This document shows positions 51,007 through 60,411 of a stretch of 64,000 nt of DNA, piece after piece. Each line of letters opens with the position of its first letter. The first letter of the stretch is position 1. A model generated the notes under the pieces. The model was not told where the DNA came from, searched no databases, and worked only from the letters and a program-made list of their open reading frames with translations. Source of the DNA: Pseudomonadota bacterium (lineage in GTDB: Bacteria > Pseudomonadota > Alphaproteobacteria > Rhizobiales > Xanthobacteraceae); contig JAFAFP010000151.1 in NCBI GenBank assembly GCA_023423415.1, positions 1-64,000 of the forward strand. The letters run 5' to 3'. A program made the translations under genes and the position numbers.

Positions 51007-51774
51007 CTATACCTTGCGCCCTCCGGCGGGCTTACGTTCCCGATAGCCGCATTGATGCGAGATATCGCTGGCGCTCGCAACGACAGCCGGTGCAAGCGCA
51101 CGCACACGATCTGACCCAAGGCGTCCTATTGGCCCGGATATTCCGATCGCGGAGATCACCTCACCGCGATCATTCAAGATCGGCGCAGCAATTCCACCCA
51201 CGTCTTCGCGCCATTCGCCAGCGTTGACCGCATATCCCCGCTTTCTGACTGTCTCCAACTCGTCGAACAGGGCGGCTCGTGTTTTCACTGTGCGGCCGGT
51301 GAAAGCCTCGAGTTTTTTCGGCAACAGGCTTTCGATGTCGGAATGAAATGCCAGCAGCGCTTTTCCCGTCGCCACTGCATAGGCTGGCGCTCTGCCGCCC
51401 ACGCGGGAATATGCCCTGACCGGATGAGACCCCTCAACCTTGTCGATGTAGACGACGTCAGCATCGTCAAGAATCGAAAGATGCACTGTTTCCCCGCATT
51501 TGGCGGAGAGCGCCAACATCGCAGAGCGGGAGATCTCCCGGATATCGTAGCGCGCCAGCACGGCACTGCCGATCTCCCAGGTCTTCAATGTCGGCTCATA
51601 GCGGCCGTCGCCGAGATGGCGAACGAAGCCTAACGACAAGAGCGTCGTGAGGATGCGATGCGCGTTGCTCTTCGCCACGCCAAGAGCGACCGACATTTCC
51701 GTAACACCGGTCGGCGCATCTCTCAGACACAGCCATTCCAGAGCCCGCAAAGATTTTACAGCGGTGCTATCCAT
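51007..51774 (-). CDS. IclR-family transcriptional regulator (1)
   Basis: A 255-residue IclR protein. The N-terminal winged helix (VKSLRALEWLCLRDAPTGVT, SVALGVAKSNAHRILTTLLS) is followed by an effector domain with MLALSAKCGETVHLSILDDA, DVVYIDKVEGSHPVRAYSRV, GRAPAYAVATGKALLAF and a C-terminal GIAAPILNDRGEVISAIGIS. It is close to the second IclR at 59225-60088 over the whole effector domain. ATG 51772-51774 is the start; an in-frame TTG six codons earlier is less likely. It probably controls the CDO/CoA-transferase/isomerase genes downstream and the transporter genes upstream. Confidence 0.93.
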   Translation of the reverse strand: MDSTAVKSLRALEWLCLRDAPTGVTEMSVALGVAKSNAHRILTTLLSLGFVRHLGDGRYEPTLKTWEIGSAVLARYDIREISRSAMLALSAKCGETVHLSILDDADVVYIDKVEGSHPVRAYSRVGGRAPAYAVATGKALLAFHSDIESLLPKKLEAFTGRTVKTRAALFDELETVRKRGYAVNAGEWREDVGGIAAPILNDRGEVISAIGISGPIGRLGSDRVRALAPAVVASASDISHQCGYRERKPAGGRKV

Positions 51775-51787
51775 AACGACAGTCCGT

Positions 51788-51800
51788 TCCAATATATGGA
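51788..51800. promoter_or_regulatory. Possible IclR operator
   Basis: TCCA-N5-TGGA lies just before the IclR start, in the AT-rich sequence TTCCAATATATGGATAC. Symmetry and position suggest an autoregulatory site; IclR operators are short and degenerate, so support is weak. Confidence 0.35.
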
Positions 51801-52130
51801 TACACGTTCTAATTTCCTAATCTCACGGGCTACCCCCTTCGTCAAGTTTCAGGCCCACGGAATCGAACCGGACCGAAACCCTCGATTTGGCTACTCCCTT
51901 CAAAATACGCAAGAAAATCAAGGAAAAGAGAGCGAACTTCACCGCGCCTCAGGCCAGCGAACGGGACTGAGGCACTGTTTTCTCGGTATGGCCGTCCGCG
52001 ATCGCCACCGAGGCGCTCGCCCGTTTCGCCAGCCCCTCTATGGCGGTGCCGCCAATAATCGTCGCGCCCACGACAACACGTGGCAAAGATCCCCATAACT
52101 GCAACCGGCAAACGAGAACGCTCGCTTGAC
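51801..52130. other. Intergenic region without recognisable gene
   Basis: About 330 bases between IclR and enoyl-CoA hydratase genes. A minus-strand frame in 51949-52130 reads PRVVVGATIIGGTAIEGLAK and SVAIADGHTEKTVPQS, mildly protein-like but matching nothing I know; its only start would lie inside the hydratase gene. No hairpin seen. Confidence 0.4.
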
Positions 52131-52874
52131 CTATTTGGCCTTGGCGCTCCGAACACGTTCGCGGTAAGCCAGTATCCGCTCTTTGAGACCAGGCTGCGCC
52201 GCCGACCACACCAGATGAGCCATGTCATCCGCACCATCGTGGCCGTCAACGACATGGATCGCGCGAACCGTTGCACGATCAAGACGCGCGGCTGTCCCGC
52301 TTTCCTGTGCGATCAACGGCTCGACGTCCTGACGCGATATCCTTGCTCCCGCAAGGCCGGTCTCCAGCGCTTCCGCTGCCGAAATCTCACGCCCTGAACG
52401 AACGATCTGCCGTGCGCGATCGCGTCCCACACGGGCGATCAAACGTCCGGTGCCGAGCACAATGCCAAAGCCCGCACCGGGAAACGAAAACGTCGCTTCC
52501 TCCACGATCACGCGTCGATCGCAGGCGGCGAACAAATCCGCCCCGGCCCCGGCAATTCTGCCATGGGCCAAAGCCAGCGTGACCAACGATGCCGAATAGA
52601 GGCGCTGCAGAAGCATCTCGATGCGCACGAACCGCAGCAGCAAGTCACCGTCGGTCTCGCGCTCGAGATCGCCGAGATCGAAGCCTGAACAAAAAGAGGC
52701 GCCCTCACCCCGCAAGACAAGCAGCCTCACACCATCAGCTTCCGCTGCTTCCACGGCCTCCTGAAGCCGCTCCACGAGTGAGGCGCTCAGCGCGTTCCGT
52801 CTGTCCGGCCGGTTCAGGGTCAAAACCGCAACCCCGTCCGATGGACGAGTGACCAGCAATTCAGCCGTGCTCAT
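52131..52874 (-). CDS. Enoyl-CoA hydratase/isomerase-family protein
   Basis: A 247-residue crotonase-fold protein. The N-terminal VTRPSDGVAVLTLNRPDRRN and the oxyanion-hole region LRGEGASFCSGFDLGDLE are intact. AHGRIAGAGADLFAACDRRV and FSFPGAGFGIVLGTGRLI correspond to the second half of the active site, but the usual catalytic Glu positions are not obvious, so it may be an isomerase or hydrolase subtype. ATG 52872-52874 has GGAGC six bases ahead. It follows the ABC permease gene by 51 bases and is likely in that operon. Confidence 0.9.
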   Translation of the reverse strand: MSTAELLVTRPSDGVAVLTLNRPDRRNALSASLVERLQEAVEAAEADGVRLLVLRGEGASFCSGFDLGDLERETDGDLLLRFVRIEMLLQRLYSASLVTLALAHGRIAGAGADLFAACDRRVIVEEATFSFPGAGFGIVLGTGRLIARVGRDRARQIVRSGREISAAEALETGLAGARISRQDVEPLIAQESGTAARLDRATVRAIHVVDGHDGADDMAHLVWSAAQPGLKERILAYRERVRSAKAK

Positions 52875-52925
52875 CAATGCTCCATGACCGATCGCATCGG
52901 AGATACAAGCGACGACGACAATCGC

Positions 52926-53726
52926 TCAGTTCTTCCAGGGAACGAGGATCTTCTCCAACTCATTGGCGACCACTGTGAGAATAAAGCCGATAACCGCAAT
53001 GACGAACAGACCGACATACATCTGCTCGACCGAGAACGTCTCCCAGGCATTCCAGATCAGATAGCCAAGACCGCTCTTGGCGCCAACCATCTCGGCGATG
53101 GCGATCAGGACGAGGCCCATGCCGATGCCGAGTTTGACACCTGTCATGATCATGGGCATCGCACCGGGAAGAGCGATCGTGCGGAAAATTTCCCAACGGC
53201 TGGCTTTGAAGTTGTGCCCGACGTCCAGATAGATCTTGTTGATCTCACGCACGCCGGTCGTTGCGTTCATGGCGATGGGATAGAACACACCGACCGCTAC
53301 CATGAAGTACTTCGATGCCTCACCAAGACCGAGCACGAGAAGGGCAAGAGGAAGGATCGAGCTCTTCGGGATGGGATAGGTTGCGGCAATCAAGGGATCG
53401 ATCATGGCGCGGATCGTGGAATTCAGCCCCATCAGCACCCCGATGACCAGCGCCGGTATACCGCCGAGAACAAACCCGATCCCGAGCCTTGTCATGCTCG
53501 CCATGGTATGATGCTGCAATTCACCCGACTGCACCATGCCCCACAGCGTTCGCATGATCTGGCTCGGTGCCGGGAAGAAGCGCATATCGATAATCCCCGC
53601 TCGCGCGAGGATTTCCCACACAAGCAGTAAAGCGAGTGGCGACGCGATACTGATCAAGCGCTCATGCGAGCGCTGATTGAAGGTCCAGGACTTGATCCGC
53701 TTTTGCGTTGCTGTCGCATCAGTCAT
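52926..53726 (-). CDS. ABC transporter permease, SsuC/TauC (BPD_transp_1) family
   Basis: A 266-residue permease with about six hydrophobic helices and the ATPase-contact loop EINKIYLDVGHNFKASRWEI, FRTIALPGAMPMIMTGVKLG. Length and pattern fit the nitrate/sulfonate/taurine permease family. ATG 53724-53726 overlaps the ATPase stop by 4 bases (ATGA), so the two are coupled. With 53723-54601 and the binding protein at 56646-57680 it makes a complete importer. Confidence 0.94.
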   Translation of the reverse strand: MTDATATQKRIKSWTFNQRSHERLISIASPLALLLVWEILARAGIIDMRFFPAPSQIMRTLWGMVQSGELQHHTMASMTRLGIGFVLGGIPALVIGVLMGLNSTIRAMIDPLIAATYPIPKSSILPLALLVLGLGEASKYFMVAVGVFYPIAMNATTGVREINKIYLDVGHNFKASRWEIFRTIALPGAMPMIMTGVKLGIGMGLVLIAIAEMVGAKSGLGYLIWNAWETFSVEQMYVGLFVIAVIGFILTVVANELEKILVPWKN

Positions 53727-54601
53727 TGTGATTTATCCGCCATCTCGCTCTGCGAGCGCGCCCGGTCAACCTCTTCGCGCAGACTCATCCAGATGTCGTG
53801 GATCAGGTTTCCGTAATCGGGCTCGCGCTGAAGCTCCATGATGTTGCGCGGCCGCCCGAACGGCACTTTGACCATGGACTTCACTTTGCCGGGCTGCGCC
53901 GTCATGATCATGATCCGATCACCCAGAATGACCGCTTCATCGACACTGTGCGTAATGAAAATGACGGTCTTCTTGTGTTCCTCCCAGATCCTAAGCAGCT
54001 CCTCCTGGAGCAGCAGCTTGTTCTGGGCATCGAGCGCCGAAAACGGCTCGTCCATCAGCAGGATTTCGGGATCGTTCGCAAAAGCCCGTGCAATCGAAAC
54101 ACGCTGCCTCATGCCGCCGGAAAGCTGATGGGGATAAGATCGCGCGAACTTCGTCAGGCCAGTGCGATCGAGATAGTGACCGACAACGTCCTTGATCTGC
54201 GCAGCCGGCGTCCGTCGCATCTTCAAGCCATAAGCGGCATTGTCCCAAACCGTCATCCAGGGAAATAATGAATCGCCCTGAAACACCATCGAGTTTTCAG
54301 GGCGACCGGAGTTCTTGCCGGTCGCGACCGTGAACGACCCTTCCGTCGGCTTTTCAAGACCGGCCAAAATGCGCAGAAGCGTTGTCTTGCCACAGCCTGA
54401 GGGGCCGACGATGACAAAGAATTCTCCGGCGCCAATGTCGAGGGTCACATTATCGACAGCCGTGAAACCACCGAACCTCTTGGACAGGCCTTGAATACGG
54501 ATCGCAGCGGTCGCCCCTGCGGCTTGCGGTGCTTCCTCTGCGCAAGCCGAAGCTCTCCGCGTCTCGCCCGCGAGCATGTTTGCAGCAAGAGATCCATTCA
54601 T
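53723..54601 (-). CDS. ABC transporter ATP-binding protein, SsuB/TauB family
   Basis: A 292-residue ATPase. After an N-terminal extension of about 30 residues come Walker A VGPSGCGKTTLLRILAG, Q-loop MVFQGDSLFPWMTVWDN, signature LSGGMRQRVSIARAFA, Walker B ILLMDEPFSALDAQ and switch His in IFITHSVDEAV. NPW-type FPWMTVWDN is typical of the nitrate/sulfonate/taurine group. It is coupled to the permease gene. The extension begins MNGSLAANML and is not part of the family core. Confidence 0.95.
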   Translation of the reverse strand: MNGSLAANMLAGETRRASACAEEAPQAAGATAAIRIQGLSKRFGGFTAVDNVTLDIGAGEFFVIVGPSGCGKTTLLRILAGLEKPTEGSFTVATGKNSGRPENSMVFQGDSLFPWMTVWDNAAYGLKMRRTPAAQIKDVVGHYLDRTGLTKFARSYPHQLSGGMRQRVSIARAFANDPEILLMDEPFSALDAQNKLLLQEELLRIWEEHKKTVIFITHSVDEAVILGDRIMIMTAQPGKVKSMVKVPFGRPRNIMELQREPDYGNLIHDIWMSLREEVDRARSQSEMADKSQ

Positions 54602-54634
54602 CGCGTCGGCGTCCTCAATGAACTCGTTTCAAAG

Positions 54635-55681
54635 TCACGGCTTCAACGCCAATGGCTTGACGCCCAATCGCTCCGCCACTGTCGCAAGCTCTGACACAAT
54701 GGCAGGAGGCAGCGGAATCCCGTCGCTCCGGCGCTCGGTCGAGGTGCGATAGCCGCGCTCGCCCGGCATCAGGATCTCATCGGACTCCGGAGCCAGCGGC
54801 AAATCCTTCAACGCCCCAACCAAGCGCTCGACCTGAGTGCGAAATTCCGACAGATCGATAAACTTCGCGATGTCGATCGCAATGAGAAGTGCGTTTTGGC
54901 GATGCTTCGCGCCTTCCCCCGTCTTCTGGAGCGCGTCGGCAACCAGCGGATGCCCTGCGAGCAAGCTCGCGAGACACTCAATCATCAACGCGAGACCCGC
55001 CCCCTTGGGACCTCCCAACGGCGCTGTCATGACTGCATGAGCAGCGTCCGTCGTCGGCTTGCCGGCCTCGTCAACAGCCCATCCCGGCTGCAGCGGCGCT
55101 CCTGTTTTCCGCGCCAATGCGAGCTTTCCGAGCGACACCGCGCTCGACGCCATATCGAAGACAATCGGATCTTCGTCACCGCCCGGCACGGCGATCGAAA
55201 TCGGGTTCGTGCCGATGGCCGCACCATGAGCGCCATGATACGGCATGAACGGGTTGCCGGCGTTGACCGCGATGCAAGCCAAGCCGGCTGACGCAAGTTT
55301 CTCCGTGTAGAAACCGAGCGCACCGGAATGCGTCATCCGCCCTACAAGCGCCATGGCGATCCCGTGACGCGGCGCGAGCGCAGTCAACCGATCGACGGCA
55401 AGCGACATCACGACCGGCCCCGGCGCGCGATCCGACTCGATGACAACACTCGCCGCTGTCGGTTCGCTGATCGTTGGAGCCGCCTTCACATTCATGATGC
55501 CCTGTTCGACCATCTCCAGGTAGCGGGGCAACCTGATCACGCCATGAGAGTCGACGCCGCGCAAGTTCGCCCAGACCAGGGCCTTGGCGATCATGCTGGC
55601 GTGGTCGTCGCTCATATCGACACGGGCGAAAGCCTGCGCGATGAAGCGCTCCAAGTCCTCCGCTGAAACATACTTCTTCAT
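54635..55681 (-). CDS. Ldh-family malate/lactate/ureidoglycolate dehydrogenase
   Basis: A 348-residue NAD(P)-dependent oxidoreductase of the COG2055 fold, unrelated to classical lactate dehydrogenase. Characteristic parts: ANLRGVDSHGVIRLPRYLEM with its catalytic His, MAKALVW-type lead, MALVGRMTHSGALGFYTEKL, NAGNPFMPYHGAHGAAIGTN, PIVFDMASSAVSLGKLALA and GAGLALMIECLASLLAG. Substrates in the family include malate, ureidoglycolate, sulfolactate, methyl-ketopantoate and 2,3-diketogulonate. ATG 55679-55681 is chosen; TTG 55709-55711 is also in frame. It lies between the ABC ATPase and an alpha/beta hydrolase. Confidence 0.92.
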   Translation of the reverse strand: MKKYVSAEDLERFIAQAFARVDMSDDHASMIAKALVWANLRGVDSHGVIRLPRYLEMVEQGIMNVKAAPTISEPTAASVVIESDRAPGPVVMSLAVDRLTALAPRHGIAMALVGRMTHSGALGFYTEKLASAGLACIAVNAGNPFMPYHGAHGAAIGTNPISIAVPGGDEDPIVFDMASSAVSLGKLALARKTGAPLQPGWAVDEAGKPTTDAAHAVMTAPLGGPKGAGLALMIECLASLLAGHPLVADALQKTGEGAKHRQNALLIAIDIAKFIDLSEFRTQVERLVGALKDLPLAPESDEILMPGERGYRTSTERRSDGIPLPPAIVSELATVAERLGVKPLALKP

Positions 55682-55713
55682 GCTTGGTGACCAGACCCGC
55701 GGCTTTGCCAATC

Positions 55714-56580
55714 CTATTGACCGAAATGCTTCTTCAGCCAGGTTCGCACGATGTCGATCACCATCACATTGTTCTCCGCGAACATGAAATGATCGACGTC
55801 CGCCACAAGATGCAGATCCTTCGGGCTTCCCGCCTTGTTGAACAGGTTGATCGATTGCTCGGTCGGCGTCACCGAGTCCGTGGACGCATGCAGCAGCAGC
55901 AGCGGACGCGGCGCGATCTTGTCGACGACATCGATGGCGCGGAAGGCGAGCATGCTCTCCACCGTCTCGAGCGGAAACTCCATGATCGAGCCCGGCGCAA
56001 GATTTCCCCGCATCCCTTCTGGGATCGGAACGATATCGTACCGGGGCATCTTGATGGACTCGCCGGTCTTGGCCCGCAGTTCGCGTCCGCGCTCGATTGT
56101 TGTGGTGAACTTGGTCCAGGCGTCGGGCTTGGGATGTTGCAGTTCAAACTTGGTCTGGCCGTCGCCCCATCCGCCCGAAGAAATCACCGCTGCGATCCGC
56201 GGGTCGACACCGCCTGCGTAAACAGACACGGCCGCGCCGAAACTATGCCCCGCGCAAGCGATCTTGTCGGCCATGACGTCAGGCCGTGACATCAGATAGG
56301 TCACCGCGCTTTTCGTATCTTCCACCTGCTCGAGGCAGATGATGTGGGCGCGCGGCCCCTCACTTTCACCGCATCCCCGCATGTCGAAACGCAAGGCGAT
56401 GTAGCCCCACTTCTCGAGCAGTTTCGCAGGGCTGATGCAGGCCTTGCTGTCCTTGTTGCTGCCAAAGCCATGCAGAACCAGGCAGGCAGGCCGCCTTTCG
56501 CCAGGCTGAAGATCATCCGGGATATGCAAGACGCCCGACAACTTAAGGCCTTGCGATTCGAAAGTAACTTTCTCTTCCAT
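55714..56580 (-). CDS. Alpha/beta hydrolase (acyl-peptidase/dienelactone hydrolase-like)
   Basis: A 288-residue serine hydrolase. HG oxyanion region PACLVLHGFGSNKDSK, nucleophile Ser113 in CAGHSFGAAVSV, acid in LLLHASTDSVTPTEQS and His in ADVDHFMFAENN. No signal peptide, so cytoplasmic. Family members hydrolyse esters, amides, lactones or C-C bonds. It ends 2-32 bases before the dehydrogenase gene, depending on the start used, and starts 65 bases after the binding-protein gene, inside the same operon. Confidence 0.9.
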   Translation of the reverse strand: MEEKVTFESQGLKLSGVLHIPDDLQPGERRPACLVLHGFGSNKDSKACISPAKLLEKWGYIALRFDMRGCGESEGPRAHIICLEQVEDTKSAVTYLMSRPDVMADKIACAGHSFGAAVSVYAGGVDPRIAAVISSGGWGDGQTKFELQHPKPDAWTKFTTTIERGRELRAKTGESIKMPRYDIVPIPEGMRGNLAPGSIMEFPLETVESMLAFRAIDVVDKIAPRPLLLLHASTDSVTPTEQSINLFNKAGSPKDLHLVADVDHFMFAENNVMVIDIVRTWLKKHFGQ

Positions 56581-56645
56581 CTAAATTCTCTGGCTTTCCT
56601 GCCTACCCGGATCTGTGGGGTTGCGCGTCACGTTCGTTAGGCCCG

Positions 56646-57680
56646 TCAAGGCTTCTTGTAAGGACCAAGCTCCTTCACGGCCGCTTCGACAAATGACATG
56701 TCGAGCAGCTCTTCAGGCGTGGTCGTTGCCTTCACGAGGTCCCTGCCCTTCAGAAACTCCCAATCCTTCTTCATGCTCGCGAGATTGACCTTGCCGTCGC
56801 CGTCGACAACAACCGGTGCAATCTGTCGCAGCAGCTTTGCGTCCTTGTTCCGTGTGTATTTGACGATGGTCGCGATCACCTCATCGGCGTTCGGCCCTGC
56901 GATCTTGCCGTCTTTCAAGCCGTCCATGTAGGCGCGCACACCGCGGATATAGGCTTTCATGAACCGCTGGGCGACGTCCTTTCGCTCCTGCATGAACTTG
57001 GCCCCATAGATCAGAACGAGCTGCTGCTGATCGGGATAGAAGCTGTCAACCGTCGCGAGTTTCACGCCAGCGCCTTTCGCTGCGATGATGCTCGCAAACG
57101 GCTCAGGTGTGAGCGTGGCATCGATGCCTTTGTTTTCAAGGGCAACAAGATGGTTAGGCAATGTCAGAACGCTCTGTTTGACATCATCATAACCGAGTTT
57201 TCCGGTCTTCATGAACTCGTGGATGATCGACATATCGGCAGAGCCGGCCCCGATCGTCGCCAAGCTACGTCCCTTCAAGTCGGCCGCAGATTTTACTGCA
57301 CCGCTGTCATAAAGGTCCTTGCGAACCATGATGATATTGTAACCGTAGCCCGGAGCATTGCGGCCCTTGTCAGCCACAACTTTCATTGGAATTGCGCGAT
57401 CCACCGCGTTGTAGAGACCGGCCGAAATATTGCCCGAAGCAACGTCAAGCTGGCCGGCGCTCAGCGGAGCCACCTGACGGGTGAGCGAGCCAAGCTCCTC
57501 GAACTGCGGCTCGATACCGACTTCCTTGAAGTACCCCTTTTCAAGCGCAAGATATAACGGAGCGTCAGAGAACGATCCGACAATACCGACCTTAACCTTG
57601 TCGTTCGCCAGAGCGGCTCCGGGCATACCCAGGAGGACGCCCAATGCGAGGAGAATTCCGTTTCGAGAGATTTTCGTCAT
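56646..57680 (-). CDS. ABC transporter substrate-binding protein, NMT1/THI5-like
   Basis: A 344-residue periplasmic binding protein. The signal peptide is cleaved after ALA near residue 25. VKVGIVGSFSDAPLYLALEK, GYFKEVGIEPQFEELGSLTR, SGNISAGLYNAVDRAIPMKV and LKGRSLATIGAGSADMSIIH follow the NMT1/SsuA pattern. It belongs to the importer at 52926-54601 although hydrolase and dehydrogenase genes are inserted between. The HpaB-type monooxygenase upstream suggests the ligand may be a phenolic acid rather than a sulfonate; sequence alone does not decide. Confidence 0.93.
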   Translation of the reverse strand: MTKISRNGILLALGVLLGMPGAALANDKVKVGIVGSFSDAPLYLALEKGYFKEVGIEPQFEELGSLTRQVAPLSAGQLDVASGNISAGLYNAVDRAIPMKVVADKGRNAPGYGYNIIMVRKDLYDSGAVKSAADLKGRSLATIGAGSADMSIIHEFMKTGKLGYDDVKQSVLTLPNHLVALENKGIDATLTPEPFASIIAAKGAGVKLATVDSFYPDQQQLVLIYGAKFMQERKDVAQRFMKAYIRGVRAYMDGLKDGKIAGPNADEVIATIVKYTRNKDAKLLRQIAPVVVDGDGKVNLASMKKDWEFLKGRDLVKATTTPEELLDMSFVEAAVKELGPYKKP

Positions 57681-57758
57681 GTCATAACCTCACGTTGCTT
57701 CCGGCATTCGAACCAAATTTAGACGCGAAAAAACTCCACTCGAAGATGCGCACGCGGC

Positions 57759-59210
57759 CTATACGTTCATGACGTCATCGCTCAGCGCACGCTTCACCAT
57801 CGCCATGAGGTCATCGGCATTCTGTCGCAGATAGAGGGTGGAAGCGACACGAACGGGATCCCCTGCATAATAACGTTCATATTGAAGCATGCGCTGGCCG
57901 AATTGCGTACCGGTTGCATCCCAGGCGAGCTTCCCGAGATGAATGCGGCTTTCGGCATCCACGCCCGCACCGCGATAATACGCAGCAATATCCGGACCAA
58001 CTTCCGAAAGGATGTCCTCGCGCGTGGGGTTGATCAACAGCCCGCCGGCGCCGATCACCTGAACAACCTTGACGATCCGCTCATACATGCGCGGCAGGTG
58101 ATAGCGGATGGTCTGCAGCGGCGGCCATGCTGGACGCATCGCGCCGCTCTCGGTTCGCTCGGCCTTCAGCTCTGACAGGTGCAAGGCGCCCTCGATCAAC
58201 TGCAGATATCCGAGGATTTCTCCGAGCTGTTCCTGCACATGGAGGAAGACATCCGTCTTGACCGACCGCGATACAGCAATGGCGATCCCGACCAGGAACT
58301 GGCATTTCGCAAGTCCGCGAACGGCAGTCTGGTGACCGGTATTGTTCTGGATGCTGGCGCTCGTGAACAGCTTGTTGGCCAACTGCACATTGTTATGCAG
58401 AAAGACACGATCCCACGGAATAAGTACGTCCTCAAACACCACCATCGCATCCGGCTCTTCAAACCGGCTACCCAGCGGGTGGTCCCAGCGCGACATGTTT
58501 CCGTCGTCAAAAGGCTCGCGACAGATGAATTTCAGGCCCGGCGTATCGGTCGGAATGCCGAAAGCCAAAGCATATTTCTCCTCGCCCGGCGCAACGCTGC
58601 CCGGAAGCGGATAGACGATGATCTCATCAGCCGTGGGCCCATGGGTCGCGAGCATCTTCGCCCCGCGCACAATCAGGCCGTCACTGTTTTCCTCAACGAC
58701 TCGGAGATGGGCGTAAACATTTTCCTGTTCCGCCGAGGTCTTGGAGCGATCCGTCTGCGGATTGACGATCGCATGCGTCAGGAAAAGGTCGTTCTGCCTG
58801 CAATAGTCATAGTAATTCGTGAGGTTCTTTCCAAAGTCCTCGCCCAATTGACGAAAGAACCCGGTCTCCTCGAACGCCATCAGCACGGTGTTGCAATAGT
58901 CGGGCGACCGACCGACCATTCCGAATGTGGCATTCGCCCACACCGTCATGGCCTTACGCCGATCGACGATGTCTTCGTCGCTTTGCGGTACCATGAACGA
59001 AATGCCGTAATCGCCACTCGAATCGCGAGCCGACATCTTCACGCCGTCAGCGCGCGCGTGCTGCAGATCGTATAGCTTTGCAATGGCCTCGATCGGCCGC
59101 GTGAAGAAGGGATCCTCGACTACGTCCCCAACCTTGCTGCCCGCAATCCAGACATTCTTTTGTTTTTGCGCTTTCAAACCAGCAATGTACTGCTCACCAT
59201 TACGGACCAT
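57759..59210 (-). CDS. HpaB-family FADH2-dependent monooxygenase (4-hydroxyphenylacetate 3-monooxygenase type)
   Basis: A 483-residue oxygenase component. Family segments: SSGDYGISFMVPQSDEDIVD, MVGRSPDYCNTVLMAFEETG, THAIVNPQTDRS, RGAKMLATHGPTADEIIVYP, VVFEDVLIPWDRVF and YYRGAGVDAESRIHLGKLAW. It hydroxylates a phenol ortho to the OH using reduced flavin made by a separate reductase. No HpaC-type reductase is adjacent; the only flavin reductase in the window is at 6205-6774. ATG 59208-59210 has GAGGAG; it lies just after the IclR gene, whose TGA is at 59225-59227. Dehalogenating or pyrrole-oxidising relatives exist, so the substrate is open. Confidence 0.92.
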   Translation of the reverse strand: MVRNGEQYIAGLKAQKQKNVWIAGSKVGDVVEDPFFTRPIEAIAKLYDLQHARADGVKMSARDSSGDYGISFMVPQSDEDIVDRRKAMTVWANATFGMVGRSPDYCNTVLMAFEETGFFRQLGEDFGKNLTNYYDYCRQNDLFLTHAIVNPQTDRSKTSAEQENVYAHLRVVEENSDGLIVRGAKMLATHGPTADEIIVYPLPGSVAPGEEKYALAFGIPTDTPGLKFICREPFDDGNMSRWDHPLGSRFEEPDAMVVFEDVLIPWDRVFLHNNVQLANKLFTSASIQNNTGHQTAVRGLAKCQFLVGIAIAVSRSVKTDVFLHVQEQLGEILGYLQLIEGALHLSELKAERTESGAMRPAWPPLQTIRYHLPRMYERIVKVVQVIGAGGLLINPTREDILSEVGPDIAAYYRGAGVDAESRIHLGKLAWDATGTQFGQRMLQYERYYAGDPVRVASTLYLRQNADDLMAMVKRALSDDVMNV

Positions 59211-59224
59211 TCGTGACAAACTCC

Positions 59225-60088
59225 TCAACGTCCCGGATTTTGTGATTTTGCCCGGGCCACCGGACCGCGCTTCGGCTCGCTTGAAGCCTTCGACTTCTTC
59301 CGACGTAAGGCGGAAATCCTTTCCGACAATTGCACGACGCTCGGAGCGCTCGGCTGCATCCGCGCGGTCACGCTGGCGGTCACCTCACGCAGCAAAAGCG
59401 TCACCTTCTTGATCTGACTCGCCGGCATGCGGTCGGCCGGGGCCGCAACACTCAGTGCTGCGACGATATTGCCGTCGTAACCGAAGATCGGAGCCGCCAC
59501 GCCGTTGACTTGGGAGCTGAATTCCCGCTGGTTTACAGCATAGCCGTTGGCGCGAACTTTCTTGAGATGTTCGATGAACGCGCGGCGATCGACGATCGTA
59601 TTTTTTGTGAAGGCGCGGAGCTTGCGCACGGCCTGCGCGATGAATGCATCATCCTGGTAAGCCAGCAAGACCTTACCGCTCGACGTGCAATGGGCGGGAG
59701 CACGACCGCCCAGCTCCGAGAAAGTCCTTACGTCCTGGGGACTGTCGATCTTGTCGATGTAAATGACATCGAGCGTCTTGCGGTCCAAAACTGTGAGACG
59801 CACGCCCTCGGCGGTTTCACGTACCAGCCTCGTCATGGCCGGACGCGCAAGCTCTTTAACATCGTACCCGCCAATGACCTTGGTGCCCAGCTCCCACACC
59901 TTCAGCGTCGGCGCATAGCGGCCATCAAAAGACGTCACATACCCCGTCTCAGCCAAAGTGTTCAGGAGCCGATGAGCGTTGCTCTTGGACACTCCGAGCG
60001 ATACCGCCAGATCGCTGACGCCACATGGCTGCCCGCGATGCACAAGGGCTTCAAGTACGATCAACCCTTTCGCCAGGGTCTTCTCCAT
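59225..60088 (-). CDS. IclR-family transcriptional regulator (2)
   Basis: A 287-residue IclR protein with winged helix (KGLIVLEALVHRGQPCGVSD, SLGVSKSNAHRLLNTLAETG) and effector domain (VRLTVLDRKTLDVIYIDKID, GRAPAHCTSSGKVLLAY, GVAAPIFGYDGNIVAALSVA). A basic 25-residue tail rich in Lys and Arg follows (RRKKSKASSEPKRGPVARAK), unlike the first IclR. ATG 60086-60088 is the start. It is immediately upstream of the HpaB gene and divergent from the four-gene operon at 60412, so it probably controls both. Confidence 0.93.
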   Translation of the reverse strand: MEKTLAKGLIVLEALVHRGQPCGVSDLAVSLGVSKSNAHRLLNTLAETGYVTSFDGRYAPTLKVWELGTKVIGGYDVKELARPAMTRLVRETAEGVRLTVLDRKTLDVIYIDKIDSPQDVRTFSELGGRAPAHCTSSGKVLLAYQDDAFIAQAVRKLRAFTKNTIVDRRAFIEHLKKVRANGYAVNQREFSSQVNGVAAPIFGYDGNIVAALSVAAPADRMPASQIKKVTLLLREVTASVTARMQPSAPSVVQLSERISALRRKKSKASSEPKRGPVARAKSQNPGR

Positions 60089-60118
60089 GAAGGCATCCCA
60101 TCTTTCGGAACGACGTAT

Positions 60119-60132
60119 CAATATTTAGATTG
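60119..60132. promoter_or_regulatory. Possible IclR operator in the divergent region
   Basis: CAAT-N6-ATTG lies 30 bases before the IclR start in AT-rich DNA (60105-60150) shared with the divergent operon. The dyad is short; the assignment rests on position. Confidence 0.35.
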
Positions 60133-60411
60133 TATGTTAGCGTGAAAATTGCTGTCAATAGAGCGCGCGCGACAAAACAAGGTTTGGCGCAAAGTTGCGC
60201 AGCGCAGCACATTAAAAAGTCAGCCAACCCCGCTTGAGGCAAAGATCGCTGTCATGCTATTTGAGATACCGGTTCATTATTTGGAATAGCTCTTCAGACC
60301 CTTCCAGAACTGCCCCGCACAAACGCCTTCGAGTCCGATCACAGCCCTACGCTTTATGACCCAGCGCCGATCTCACAAGGCCCGATCGGAAAATGCAGGA
60401 GACTGAGCCCC

